Shown: piece by piece, positions 1 through 7,652 of the stretch
How the letters are laid out: each line of letters starts with the position of its first letter
Numbering within the stretch: the first letter of the stretch is position 1
Origin: JANNAT01 sp031422555
GTDB taxonomy: Bacteria > Pseudomonadota > Alphaproteobacteria > Rhodobacterales > Rhodobacteraceae
Length of the DNA stretch: 15,257 nt
NCBI GenBank assembly: GCA_031422555.1
Contig: JANPLZ010000100.1
Coordinates: forward strand, 1-15,257
Reading direction: 5' to 3'
Position numbers and translations under genes: made by a program
The notes under the pieces: model-generated
Told to the model about the DNA's origin: nothing
Databases searched by the model: none
Seen by the model: only the letters and a program-made list of their open reading frames with translations

Positions 1-615
1 CGCAGGCGACACCCCGGTTTGCGGCCATGCGGCATGCGCGGTTTTACCCGCAAGCGCCACTTTCATCCCAACGGATGCGCAGCAAATCGTGCCTTCGGTC
101 AGCCAAGCCGCACCCAAAGGCACACCGGGCATGTTATGCATGCCAAACGCCCAATCCGGGTGAATGTCATCATAGCGGGGATCGGCGACCACCGCCGCCG
201 CCCCCGATCCGTCTTCTTCGGCGGGTTGAAACATCAACACCACCCGGCCGCGCACGGGGCGATTGCGCGCAATCAGCCGCGCAAGCCCCATCAGCCACGT
301 CATGTGGCCTTCGTGGCCGCACAGATGGGCGGTCCCGGGAAGGGTGGACACGTGATCCGCATTGGAAATTTCCGTGATCGGCAGGGCGTCCAACTCGGCA
401 CGAAACATCACTGTGGGGCCGTCAGCAGCACCCTTGAACACCGCAGCCACCCCGTGCCCGCCAAGGCCGGTGACGATCCGGTCAGGCTGCAACGGACCAA
501 GTGCGGCCACCACCCGCGCCGCCGTGGCGCGTTCATCGCCCGACACTTCGGGGAACTGGTGCATCATGCGCCGCCAGCCGGTCAATTCCGCCACATCAGT
601 GTTGGTCAGCCGCAT
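1..615 (-). CDS. M20-family amidohydrolase (partial, C-terminus beyond left edge)
   Basis: N-terminal 205 residues of a metal-dependent M20 (M20D-like) amidohydrolase/aminoacylase, which cleaves amide bonds of N-acyl amino acids or related compounds in the cytosol. Visible family marks: RAELDALPI at 72-80 (family usually RADMDALP), the metal motif AHLCGHEGHM at 96-105 with C99 and H101, FQPAEEDGSG at 129-138 with E133/E134, GMHNMPG at 158-164 with H160, and KTAHAAWPQ at 191-199. Start ATG at 615 is preceded by GGGGGA six bases upstream. It overlaps the end of soxG by 10 bp, so it is probably translationally coupled to the sarcosine oxidase operon. The frame is open to the window edge; the second half of the catalytic domain, with the last metal ligand, is outside. 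The substrate cannot be told from sequence; hippurate-, indoleacetyl-amino-acid- or N-acyl-amino-acid-type hydrolysis are all possible. Confidence 0.9.
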   Translation of the reverse strand, partial: MRLTNTDVAELTGWRRMMHQFPEVSGDERATAARVVAALGPLQPDRIVTGLGGHGVAAVFKGAADGPTVMFRAELDALPITEISNADHVSTLPGTAHLCGHEGHMTWLMGLARLIARNRPVRGRVVLMFQPAEEDGSGAAAVVADPRYDDIHPDWAFGMHNMPGVPLGAAWLTEGTICCASVGMKVALAGKTAHAAWPQTGVSPA

Positions 616-1172
616 GCCACATCCCCCAAAGCCGCCGCGCGCGCACCCAGCGATGTCAGCGCCACTTCAATCTCGTGCCACGCGGTGCGCGCCATCGACC
701 GGAACACCAGCAGGGTAAACGCCTGATCGTCGGTGCGCAGCAAGATCATCGACATGTGATACATGGGCGTGCGCAGAACCGTTCCCGGTTTGAAGGCCGC
801 CACCCGCAAATCCATCGGCACATAGCGCATCAGCGCATCGGCTGCGCCGGGACCCGTCAGGGTAAACGCCGCCCAGCCCCCGGATTGGTCTGTCACCGCC
901 GCCGCCGCCCCCAGATCAGGGCACGGGCAGCCTATCAGGAACGCCTGATCGCGGCCCGTCCAGACCAGCATCGCCGCGCCGTTCACATGGCATTGACCAA
1001 CCTTTGGCATCGCCAGCCCCATGGGTTTCAACGCACGGGCAAGCGCCTTTTCCTGCCCCGGAAACATGGCGACAGAGGTGATGGCCCCCAGATCAACCAA
1101 GGCCAAGGTGGTGCCCAGATGGCTGACAGCGCCCTGCCCGTGCAGCGCGGTTTTGGCAAACATTTCACGCAC
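606..1172 (-). CDS. soxG: Sarcosine oxidase gamma subunit
   Basis: Gamma subunit of heterotetrameric sarcosine oxidase, a small cytosolic partner of the alpha subunit with distant similarity to GcvT/YgfZ folate-binding folds. The product is about 188 aa. The call rests on position directly after soxA, on length and on the C-terminal pattern (MYHMSMILLRTDDQAF, then a RSMARTAWHEIE stretch), as the family is poorly conserved. Start choice: GTG at 1172 has GGGGGA eight bases upstream and overlaps the soxA stop. An ATG at 1196 lies further inside soxA. An ATG at 1163, just after the soxA stop, has no well-placed ribosome site. The stop overlaps the next gene by 10 bp. The role in catalysis is not well defined in the family. 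Confidence 0.85.
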   Translation of the reverse strand: MREMFAKTALHGQGAVSHLGTTLALVDLGAITSVAMFPGQEKALARALKPMGLAMPKVGQCHVNGAAMLVWTGRDQAFLIGCPCPDLGAAAAVTDQSGGWAAFTLTGPGAADALMRYVPMDLRVAAFKPGTVLRTPMYHMSMILLRTDDQAFTLLVFRSMARTAWHEIEVALTSLGARAAALGDVACG

Positions 1173-4077
1173 GCAGCTTTTCCCCCGCTTTGTCATGGAA
1201 CACCGGATCGCAGACCTCGGCCAGCACGTCGATGCCGCGAAGGCGGTCGACCACGCGAATACGCTCTCCCAACCGCGCGCGCCCGTTTACCAAGAACCCC
1301 AGCGCCAGATATTTGCCAAACAGCGGCGAGAACCCTACGGACGTCAGGTAGCCCTGTCCATTGGCGCGCACCAGATCCTTGCCCGGCACGAACAAATGCG
1401 CGCCCGACGTGATCTCATCCGCCCCCAAAGGCCGGATGCCGACCATTTGTTCGCAGGCCTCGCCCAGCAGGCCGGGCCGCGTCGCCGCCAGTTTTCCGAT
1501 ACAGTCTTTCTTGGCAGAAATCATCTTTTCCATGCCAATATCAAAGGCCGTCACCCGGCCGTGAATTTCGGCATGGGTGATAAAGCCCTTTTCGATGCGC
1601 AGAACGTTCAGCGCTTCCATCCCATATGGCCCGCCGCCCATGGTTTCGGCCCGCGCCATCAGATCGCGAAACAGCGCCTCGCCGTAACGGGTTGGCACGG
1701 CGATTTCATAGCCCTGCTCGCCGGAAAAGCTGATGCGGAACAACCGCGCCGCCACGCCGCCCACGGTGACCGGCCCCACCGCCATGAACGGAAAATCGGT
1801 GATCTGGTCGTCCAGCATGGCATTGATCAGCGCCCGCGCCTGCGGCCCCGCCACCGCGAACTGCGCCCACGATTCCGTGACCGAAATGAACCGCAGATCC
1901 CAACCCGCGCCATGCGTCTGATGCACGAAATCCAGATGCCGCATCACCAATCCTGCGGCGGCGGTGGTGGTGGTCATCAGATAATGATTTTCCCCCAACC
2001 GCGCCGTAGTGCCATCATCCAGCACAAACCCGTCTTCGCGCAGCATCAGCCCATACCGCACCCGGCCCACCGGCAAAGTGCTGAATGTATTGGTATAGAC
2101 GAAATCCAGAAACCGCGCGGCATCGCGGCCTTGGATATCTATTTTGCCAAGGGTCGATACATCGCACACCCCCACAGCGCCGCGCACATAACCGATTTCA
2201 CGGTCGCAGGATTGCCGCCATGTCGTCTCGGCTGGTTTGGGGAAATAGCTGGGGCGATACCACAGCCCCGCCTCGATCATCGGCGCACCCCGGTCGCGGC
2301 TGGCCTGATCTGACGTCATAAAGCGTTGCGGCGCAAAGCCCACCCCACGCCCGCCCGCCCCCATTGCGGCGACAGACGTTGGCACAAACGGCGGGCGATA
2401 CGTGGTGGTGCCGGTTTCCGGAATGCCGCGCCCGGTGGCATCAGCCAGCACCGCCAGCGCCCCCACATTGGAATTTTTGCCCTGATCGGGCGCCATGCCT
2501 TGGGTGGTATAGCGCTTCATATGTTCAACCGACACAAAGCCTTCTTGCGCCGCTTGTTTCACATCCTTGGTCGTCACATCATTGGCGAAATCCAGCCAGG
2601 CCCGGCCTTTGCCTTCGATTTGCCACAGCGGCGTCAGCGTATAGCGCGCCTGCTCCGCCGCGGGCAGATCAACCGCCGCGGCTTTGCGCCCCAACAGATC
2701 CAGCGCCTGCACCGCCGCCGCGGCACCTTCGGCCAGACAATCTGCCGTGGCAAAGGCGCCGTTCGCCCCCCCCACAGCGCGCAAGCACGGCACTGCCGCA
2801 TCGGAGGGCACAAAAGCCGCGATACCTTCGTGCCAGATCGGGCGACCGTTCATATGGCAAGTCAGATGCAGCGTCGGGTTCCACCCACCCGACAGCGCCA
2901 GAAGATCGGTTTCAATCTGAAACGCGCCGCCGGTATGGGTGCCGGAAATGGCCGTCAGACCCAGCCGCCCTTTGGTATCAGTGATCCGCGCGCCGACGTA
3001 TACCGGGCAGTCTTCGACCGCACTTGCACCTTCGCGGCTGTCCAAAATCGCCGCCACCGCAACGCCCGCCGCCAGCAACTGCCGCGCCACCACCCGTGCG
3101 CCATCATTGTTGGCAAACAGCGTCACCCGGCGGCCCGGCACCACGCCATAACGGTTCAGATAGGTTTGCACCGCCGAGGCCATCATGATGCCGGGACGGT
3201 CGTTCATCGGAAAGGCAATGGCGCGCTCGATTGCCCCTGCCGCCAGAATGGTGCGCGCCGCGGTGATGCGCCAGAAACATTCGCGCGGCAAATCTTTCGG
3301 GGCTTTCAGATGCAGCCCGACCCGTTCCAGCGCCGAATAGACCCCGCCATCGTAGACCCCGGTTACCGTTGTGCGCGGCATGATCCGCACATTGGGCAAG
3401 GCCTGCAGTTCGGCCAATGTTGCAGCCAACCAACCGGTATCGGCGATCAGCGCCGGGTCCGACAACAGCCGCCCGCCACACTTCCGGTCTTCTTCGGCCA
3501 AAATTACATCGGCACCCGCCCGCCCCGCCACCAGTGCGGCCATCAAGCCCGCAGGCCCCGCCCCCACCACCAGAAGATCGCAAAACGCATAGGCCTTTTC
3601 ATAGCGCGCCGTGTCATGTGCCCCCGACAAGCTGCCCAGCCCAGCGGCGCGGCGGATCAGGGGTTCGTAGATATGTTCCCAGAATTTGCGCGGCCACATG
3701 AAGGTTTTATAGTAAAAACCGGCACTTAAAAACGGTGCCGCCAGATCGTTCACCGCCAGCGCGTCAAAGCGCAAGCTGGGCCAGCGGTTCTGGCTGCGCG
3801 CGGTCAACCCGTCGAAAATCTCTACCATCGTCGCCCGAACGTTCGGGGTTTGCTGGCCATTCTCCAGCACTTCGACCATCGCGTTCGGTTCCTCGGACCC
3901 GGCGGTCAGCACGCCGCGCGGGCGGTGATACTTGAAGCTGCGCCCCACCAGTTTGACCCCATTGGCCAGCAAGGCCGAGGCCAGCGTATCCCCGGCAAAC
4001 CCGGCATAGGTCTTGCCATCAAAGCGAAACCGCAGGGGGCGCTTGCGGTCGATCAGTCCTGTGCCGGGAACCCTCAT
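1165..4077 (-). CDS. soxA: Sarcosine oxidase alpha subunit
   Basis: Large subunit (970 aa, usual for the family) of heterotetrameric sarcosine oxidase. The complex oxidatively demethylates sarcosine to glycine with H2O2 and passes the methyl carbon to tetrahydrofolate or releases formaldehyde. Layout: ferredoxin-like N-terminal fold at about 12-95, without cysteines until C166, so no Fe-S cluster there; nucleotide-binding domain with VVGAGPAGLMAAL at 170-182; second Rossmann part around GRRVTLFANNDGARV at 315-329; conserved KRYTTQGMAPDQGKNSN at 521-537; GcvT-like folate domain at about 600-870 with GVCDVSTLGKIDIQG; C-terminal barrel to about 965. Start ATG at 4077 overlaps the soxD stop as ATGA. 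An upstream extension in the same frame would lie inside soxD and lacks family similarity. It is the third gene of soxBDAG. Confidence 0.97.
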   Translation of the reverse strand: MRVPGTGLIDRKRPLRFRFDGKTYAGFAGDTLASALLANGVKLVGRSFKYHRPRGVLTAGSEEPNAMVEVLENGQQTPNVRATMVEIFDGLTARSQNRWPSLRFDALAVNDLAAPFLSAGFYYKTFMWPRKFWEHIYEPLIRRAAGLGSLSGAHDTARYEKAYAFCDLLVVGAGPAGLMAALVAGRAGADVILAEEDRKCGGRLLSDPALIADTGWLAATLAELQALPNVRIMPRTTVTGVYDGGVYSALERVGLHLKAPKDLPRECFWRITAARTILAAGAIERAIAFPMNDRPGIMMASAVQTYLNRYGVVPGRRVTLFANNDGARVVARQLLAAGVAVAAILDSREGASAVEDCPVYVGARITDTKGRLGLTAISGTHTGGAFQIETDLLALSGGWNPTLHLTCHMNGRPIWHEGIAAFVPSDAAVPCLRAVGGANGAFATADCLAEGAAAAVQALDLLGRKAAAVDLPAAEQARYTLTPLWQIEGKGRAWLDFANDVTTKDVKQAAQEGFVSVEHMKRYTTQGMAPDQGKNSNVGALAVLADATGRGIPETGTTTYRPPFVPTSVAAMGAGGRGVGFAPQRFMTSDQASRDRGAPMIEAGLWYRPSYFPKPAETTWRQSCDREIGYVRGAVGVCDVSTLGKIDIQGRDAARFLDFVYTNTFSTLPVGRVRYGLMLREDGFVLDDGTTARLGENHYLMTTTTAAAGLVMRHLDFVHQTHGAGWDLRFISVTESWAQFAVAGPQARALINAMLDDQITDFPFMAVGPVTVGGVAARLFRISFSGEQGYEIAVPTRYGEALFRDLMARAETMGGGPYGMEALNVLRIEKGFITHAEIHGRVTAFDIGMEKMISAKKDCIGKLAATRPGLLGEACEQMVGIRPLGADEITSGAHLFVPGKDLVRANGQGYLTSVGFSPLFGKYLALGFLVNGRARLGERIRVVDRLRGIDVLAEVCDPVFHDKAGEKLRA

Positions 4078-4349
4078 GCGACGGCCCCTTTGGCGCGGTC
4101 CGCCACCAATTCGGCGCTGATCACCTGATGGGTCACGGTGTTGCGGGTGACGATCAGCCACGATGTGCAGCCCATCTCGTGATACCACAAATCGCGGGTA
4201 ATCCCGGCGGGGTTGTCGCGCAAGAACAAGTGGTTGTCCAATTCGTCTAAGTTGCCCTGATCGGTGGGCCGGTCCAGATAGTCGTCGGTGCCGTAGTAAT
4301 AAAACTCGCGGCGATCACGTTGGCCGCAGATCGAGCAAGGGATACGCAT
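4074..4349 (-). CDS. soxD: Sarcosine oxidase delta subunit
   Basis: Small zinc-binding subunit (91 aa) of heterotetrameric sarcosine oxidase. It begins with IPCSICGQRD, giving C5 and C8; H57 and C61 in WYHEMGC complete a Cys-Cys-His-Cys set with the spacing known for the family. FYYYGTDDYLDRP at 16-28 is also typical. Start ATG at 4349 has GAGG eight bases upstream. It lies 10 bp after soxB and overlaps soxA by four bases, so the three are co-translated. The subunit is structural; the zinc stabilises its fold. Confidence 0.96.
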   Translation of the reverse strand: MRIPCSICGQRDRREFYYYGTDDYLDRPTDQGNLDELDNHLFLRDNPAGITRDLWYHEMGCTSWLIVTRNTVTHQVISAELVADRAKGAVA

Positions 4350-4359
4350 CTGTCTGACC

Positions 4360-5610
4360 TCAATGCAAATTATGTTGGCTGCCGGTGCCTTCTTCGTCCA
4401 TCACATGGCCGGTGCGAAAGCGGTCAAGGCGGAACCGTTTGGCCACCTCGTGGCTTTGCCCGGTGGCCATCAGATGCGCCATGCACCAGCCCGAGGCTGG
4501 CACCGCTTTGAAGCCGCCATAGTTCCAGCCCGCGTCGATGAACAAGCCCTCGATATGGGTCTTGTCAATAATCGGGCTGCCATCCGGTGTCATATCCATG
4601 ATGCCGCCCCAGGATCGCAGCACTTTGGCGCGGCCGATCATCGGCATGAGGGTCATCCCCGCCTCCATCACATGTTCCACCATCGGCAGATTGCCGCGGG
4701 ATGCATAGCTGGAATAAAAATCAATATCGCCGCCGAACACCAAGCCGCCCTTGTCGGATTGGCTGATGTAGAAATGCCCCATGCCAAAGCTGATCACATG
4801 ATCAATCACCGGCTTTAGCCCTTCGGTGACAAAGGCCTGCAACACATGGGATTCAACAGGCAAGCGCATGCCGGCCATGGCCGCCACTTGGCTGGACCGC
4901 CCCGCCACGATGATCGCCACCTTCTTGGCACGGATCGCCCCGCGCGTGGTTTGCACGCCTTGCACCACGCCGTCCACCACATCAATGCCGGTAACTTCGC
5001 AGTTTTGAATCAGATCAACGCCGCGCGCATCCGCGCCGCGCGCATAGCCCCAAGCCACCGCATCATGGCGCGCGGTGCCGCCGCGCTTGTGCATCAAGCC
5101 GCCATAAATCGGGAAGCGGGTCTGATCGTAATCAATATAAGGGATCGCCGCGCGGACCTGATCGCGGGTCCACAACTCGGCATCATCGCCTTGGTTTAGC
5201 ATCGCGTTGCCGCGCCGTGCTGCCGTGTCTCGTTGGCCGTCGGAATGAAACAGCACGATCTGGCCGCGCTGGGAATGCATGACGTTATAGTTCAGCTCTG
5301 CCTCCATCCCCTCCCACAGTTTCAGCGAATGGCTGTAGAATTCCGAATTTCCCGGCATGAAGTAATTTGCCCGCACGATGGTGGTGTTGCGGCCGATGTT
5401 GCCTGACCCGATATGGCCCTTTTCCAGCACGGCGATATTGGTCAGCCCGTGGTTTTTGGCCAAATAAAACGCGGTGGCCAACCCATGCCCGCCGCCACCG
5501 ATGATGATGGCGTCATAGGCGGGTTTGGGGGCCGGATCGCGCCAGGCGGGTGTCCAGCCCTTGTTGCCAAACAGGCCTTGGGTGATGACCTTCAGGCCGG
5601 AATAACGCAT
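4360..5610 (-). CDS. soxB: Sarcosine oxidase beta subunit
   Basis: Flavoprotein subunit (416 aa, usual length) carrying the sarcosine oxidation site at FAD; covalent FMN is bound at the alpha/beta interface. Visible: family N-terminus MRYSGLKVITQGLFGNKGW, dinucleotide-binding motif AIIIGGGGHGLATA at 34-47, GSGNIGRNTTIVRANY at 68-83, LMHKRGGTARHDAVAWGYA at 172-190, IDAGWNYGGFKAVPASG at 358-374. In studied enzymes FMN is attached to a beta-chain histidine near 173-175. H174 fits by number and H182 lies in the more conserved RHD; I cannot decide by eye. Start ATG at 5610 matches the family N-terminus; an AAAGGG lies upstream. It is the first gene of the sox operon, with a palindrome about 84 bp upstream. 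Confidence 0.97.
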   Translation of the reverse strand: MRYSGLKVITQGLFGNKGWTPAWRDPAPKPAYDAIIIGGGGHGLATAFYLAKNHGLTNIAVLEKGHIGSGNIGRNTTIVRANYFMPGNSEFYSHSLKLWEGMEAELNYNVMHSQRGQIVLFHSDGQRDTAARRGNAMLNQGDDAELWTRDQVRAAIPYIDYDQTRFPIYGGLMHKRGGTARHDAVAWGYARGADARGVDLIQNCEVTGIDVVDGVVQGVQTTRGAIRAKKVAIIVAGRSSQVAAMAGMRLPVESHVLQAFVTEGLKPVIDHVISFGMGHFYISQSDKGGLVFGGDIDFYSSYASRGNLPMVEHVMEAGMTLMPMIGRAKVLRSWGGIMDMTPDGSPIIDKTHIEGLFIDAGWNYGGFKAVPASGWCMAHLMATGQSHEVAKRFRLDRFRTGHVMDEEGTGSQHNLH

Positions 5611-5693
5611 GGCTTTGCCCTTTAATTCGCAACCGTGATCCAACAAGGATTTAGCTGCATATTCAACACAAGACAGCCAATAACTGTGCCGTC

Positions 5694-5712
5694 TGCGACA
5701 ATTGGTGTCGCA
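5694..5712. promoter_or_regulatory. Palindromic candidate operator upstream of soxB
   Basis: TGCGACA-ATTGG-TGTCGCA is a perfect 7-bp inverted repeat with a 5-bp spacer, 84-102 bp upstream of the soxB start. Size, symmetry and place suit a dimeric repressor or activator (for example GntR- or LysR-type) controlling the sox operon. No regulator gene is in the window, and I found no convincing -35/-10 pair beside it, so the regulator is unknown. Confidence 0.45.
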
Positions 5713-5744
5713 AGCCTTTGCCAAAGCACCCGCGCCCGCCGTTG

Positions 5745-5823
5745 CATTTTGGTCTAAATACTCCTGTCAAAGGCACCCGAAGCCAGCCACAGGCGCTCCG
5801 CGGGGAGTATTTGAGCCAAAATG
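5745..5823. repeat. Long imperfect inverted repeat between gdh and soxB
   Basis: The arm at 5745-5764 (CATTTTGGTCTAAATACTCC) is the reverse complement of 5804-5823 (GGAGTATTTGAGCCAAAATG) at 17 of 20 positions. The three mismatches are together in the middle and the spacer is 39 nt. As RNA from the minus strand it would fold into a long hairpin beginning about 28 bases after the gdh stop, so it could end or protect the gdh transcript. From memory, GGAGTATTT...CAAAATGAA-like strings recur between genes in Rhodobacteraceae, which suggests a family-wide dispersed element; this is unverified. Confidence 0.6.
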
Positions 5824-5850
5824 AAACGACGCAGGGAGTGCGGGGGGCGG

Positions 5851-7284
5851 CTACAACCCTTTGGATTTATAGGCTGAAGCGATCCGGCTGATAGAGACGA
5901 TATAAGCGGCCACCCGCAAATCCTGCACGCCTTCGCGGCCATGCCAGATCTCGCGCATGGCCTGATACGCGCCGCGCATGGTGTCATCCAGACCTGATCG
6001 CACCAGCTCCAATTCGCCCGCGCCGCGCAGATAGCTTTCCTTGAACCCCGGCGACAGCGTCCAGCCCAGTTGTTTGTCCGCAGACAGCCGTTCCAATTCA
6101 TTGATCAGCAACTGGTGGCGCGATTCTTCCTGACGACGCTGCATGCGGCCAAAGCGGATATGCGACAGGTTCTTGACCCATTCAAAATATGAAACGGTCA
6201 CGCCGCCTGCGTTGGCATACATGTCGGGCACGATAACACAGCCCTTCTGGCGCAAGATCGCATCGGCACCGTAAGTGATCGGGCCGTTGGCGGCCTCGAT
6301 GATCAACGGCGCTTTGATGCGGGCGGCGTTGCCCAGATGGATCACCCCTTCCAAGGCCGCCGGGATCAGGATGTCGCAGTCAATCTCCAGTGCGGCCGCC
6401 CCGTCTGCCATGTGTTGGCCGCGCGGATAGGCGGCCAGCAGCCCGTCATGCGTGTTCATCCATTGGCGCACGTCTTCAACATCAAGGCCCGCGTCATTCA
6501 CGATGGCGCCGTCCCGTTCGATGATGGCGATCACTTTTGATCCGTCGTCTTCAGACAAAAACTTCGCGGCATGATAGCCGACGTTGCCTAAGCCCTGCAC
6601 CACGATACGCTTGCCGTCCAGATCGCCCGCAAGATGCGCCGCAGCCTTGTCTTCGGGGTGGCGGAAAAACTCGCGCAGGGCGTATTGCACACCGCGGCCC
6701 GTCGCCTCGACCCGGCCTTGGATGCCGCCCGCATGCGGGGGTTTGCCGGTGACACAAGCCTTGGCGTTGATGTCGGTGGTGTTCATCCGGGCGTATTGAT
6801 CGGCGATCCACGCCATTTCACGCTCTCCGGTGCCCATATCCGGGGCGGGCACGTTTTGCGCCGGGTGGATCAGGTCGCGCTTGATCAGCTCATAGGCAAA
6901 GCGGCGGGTGATCTGTTCCAGTTCATGCACATCCCAGGCGCGCGGATCAATGCACAAGCCGCCCTTCGATCCGCCAAACGGCGTTTCAACCAGCGCACAT
7001 TTATAGGTCATCAGGGCCGCCAGCGCCTCTACCTCATCCTGGTTCACGCCCAGCGAATAGCGGATGCCGCCCTTGACGGGTTCCATATGTTCGGAATGCA
7101 CCGAGCGGTAGCCGGTAAAGGTTTCGATCTTGCCCCGCAGCCGCACGCCAAAGCGCACGGTATAGGTGGAATTGCACACGCGGATTTTCTCTTCCAGACC
7201 CGGGCCAAGGTCCATCAGGGCGGTTGCGCGTTTGAACATCAGATCGACGGATTCGCGAAAGCTTGGCTCGCCTGCGACACTCAT
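5851..7284 (-). CDS. gdhA: Glutamate dehydrogenase (Glu/Leu/Phe/Val dehydrogenase family)
   Basis: Cytosolic NAD(P)-dependent oxidative deamination of glutamate to 2-oxoglutarate and ammonium, or the reverse; 477 aa. Visible: PVKGGIRY at 69-76, MTYKCAL at 92-98 (K95), the catalytic PFGGSKGGL at 102-110 with K107, APDMGTGEREMAW at 147-159 with D149, the Rossmann motif VVQGLGNVGYHAA at 228-240, EAANGPIT at 330-337 and NAGGVTVSYFEWVKN at 358-372. The last string favours glutamate over branched-chain amino acids. Start ATG at 7284 has GGGAGAG seven bases upstream and gives a usual N-terminus. The C-terminal part (about 380-477) is longer than in the compact 415-430 aa enzymes. It stands alone, 240 bp before soxB on the same strand and divergent from the tad genes. 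The cofactor (NAD or NADP) is not certain; the symbol is by family. Confidence 0.9.
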   Translation of the reverse strand: MSVAGEPSFRESVDLMFKRATALMDLGPGLEEKIRVCNSTYTVRFGVRLRGKIETFTGYRSVHSEHMEPVKGGIRYSLGVNQDEVEALAALMTYKCALVETPFGGSKGGLCIDPRAWDVHELEQITRRFAYELIKRDLIHPAQNVPAPDMGTGEREMAWIADQYARMNTTDINAKACVTGKPPHAGGIQGRVEATGRGVQYALREFFRHPEDKAAAHLAGDLDGKRIVVQGLGNVGYHAAKFLSEDDGSKVIAIIERDGAIVNDAGLDVEDVRQWMNTHDGLLAAYPRGQHMADGAAALEIDCDILIPAALEGVIHLGNAARIKAPLIIEAANGPITYGADAILRQKGCVIVPDMYANAGGVTVSYFEWVKNLSHIRFGRMQRRQEESRHQLLINELERLSADKQLGWTLSPGFKESYLRGAGELELVRSGLDDTMRGAYQAMREIWHGREGVQDLRVAAYIVSISRIASAYKSKGL

Positions 7285-7428
7285 ATTATCTCTCCCATTA
7301 TGCCGTCTCTCCCGGCAAGGCGCTGGTTGCACCTTTGCCCCTCGTAGCGAAGTTTGCTTAAAAAAGCAGCAGGAAATAAACTTTAATTTTCGCGGCCAGT
7401 GCGGCGGAAATGATTCGAATTTTTCGGG

Positions 7429-7440
7429 TTGGCGCGCCAA
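7429..7440. promoter_or_regulatory. 12-bp perfect palindrome in the divergent promoter region
   Basis: TTGGCGCGCCAA is fully self-complementary and lies about 145 bp upstream of gdh and 213 bp upstream of the tadG-like start. It could be a regulator site, but short GC palindromes are frequent in such DNA. Confidence 0.2.
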
Positions 7441-7495
7441 TTAAGGCAATCGCGCCACAGATTGGGCCCGGCGATTGTAGCACTCTAAGTGACAA

Positions 7496-7509
7496 TGCCC
7501 GCCCGGGCA
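7496..7509. promoter_or_regulatory. 14-bp perfect palindrome in the divergent promoter region
   Basis: TGCCCG-CC-CGGGCA is a 6-bp inverted repeat with a 2-bp spacer, about 144 bp upstream of the first tadG-like gene. Either a small hairpin or a regulator site; weak evidence. Confidence 0.2.
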
Positions 7510-7554
7510 GATCAGTGTTTCCACGCAGAGCGATTGCGACCGCTGTTGAACACC

Positions 7555-7575
7555 TTCGCCACAATTTCGCCACAA
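7555..7575 (+). repeat. Tandem 11-bp direct repeat upstream of the first tadG-like gene
   Basis: TTCGCCACAA occurs at 7555-7564 and again at 7566-7575, a period of 11 bp, close to one helical turn. The core CGCCACAA appears once more at 9517-9524, upstream of the second tadG-like gene, at a similar distance from the start (about 78-96 versus 105 bp). It may be a shared binding site for a regulator of both genes. Confidence 0.35.
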
Positions 7576-7652
7576 CTTCTGGGCATCGGGAAGGCAATAA
7601 AGTGTGTTTGCGGGGGCAGCACCTGACCGATCGACCTAAGGATAATCCCGTG

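Larger units (their letters stand above)
7285..7652. other. Divergent intergenic region between gdh and the first tadG-like gene
   Basis: 368 bp with no convincing gene. It must hold the promoters of both neighbours. The gdh side is AT-rich (about 7345-7395). Two short perfect palindromes (7429-7440 and 7496-7509) and a tandem 11-bp repeat (7555-7575) lie in the part nearer to the tadG-like gene. An open frame runs upstream from the tadG-like start into this region but has no family similarity and no start with a good ribosome site. I see no clear sigma-70 promoter by eye. Confidence 0.6.

Noticed and set aside
12..103. N-terminal ferredoxin-like domain of soxA as a possible Fe-S domain (residue numbers of the protein given as start and end)
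   Set aside because: The fold is usual in SoxA but there is no cysteine before residue 166, so no 2Fe-2S cluster is supported.
1021..3729. Long plus-strand open frames (about 430 and 467 codons) opposite soxA
   Set aside because: They are antisense to a well-recognised gene, show Arg/His/Pro-rich composition typical of reversed high-GC coding sequence, and have no family motifs.
4078..4188. Upstream extension of soxA by 37 codons
   Set aside because: It lies inside soxD, has no family similarity, and the ATG at 4077 with ATGA overlap gives the known N-terminus.
5611..5724. Upstream extension of soxB by 38 codons
   Set aside because: The extension contains the palindrome region, has unrelated composition, and the ATG at 5610 gives the family N-terminus and length.
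7410..7652. Upstream extension of the first tadG-like gene by 81 codons
   Set aside because: It is not membrane-protein-like, has no ribosome site, and would push the membrane segment far from the N-terminus, unlike the paralog.
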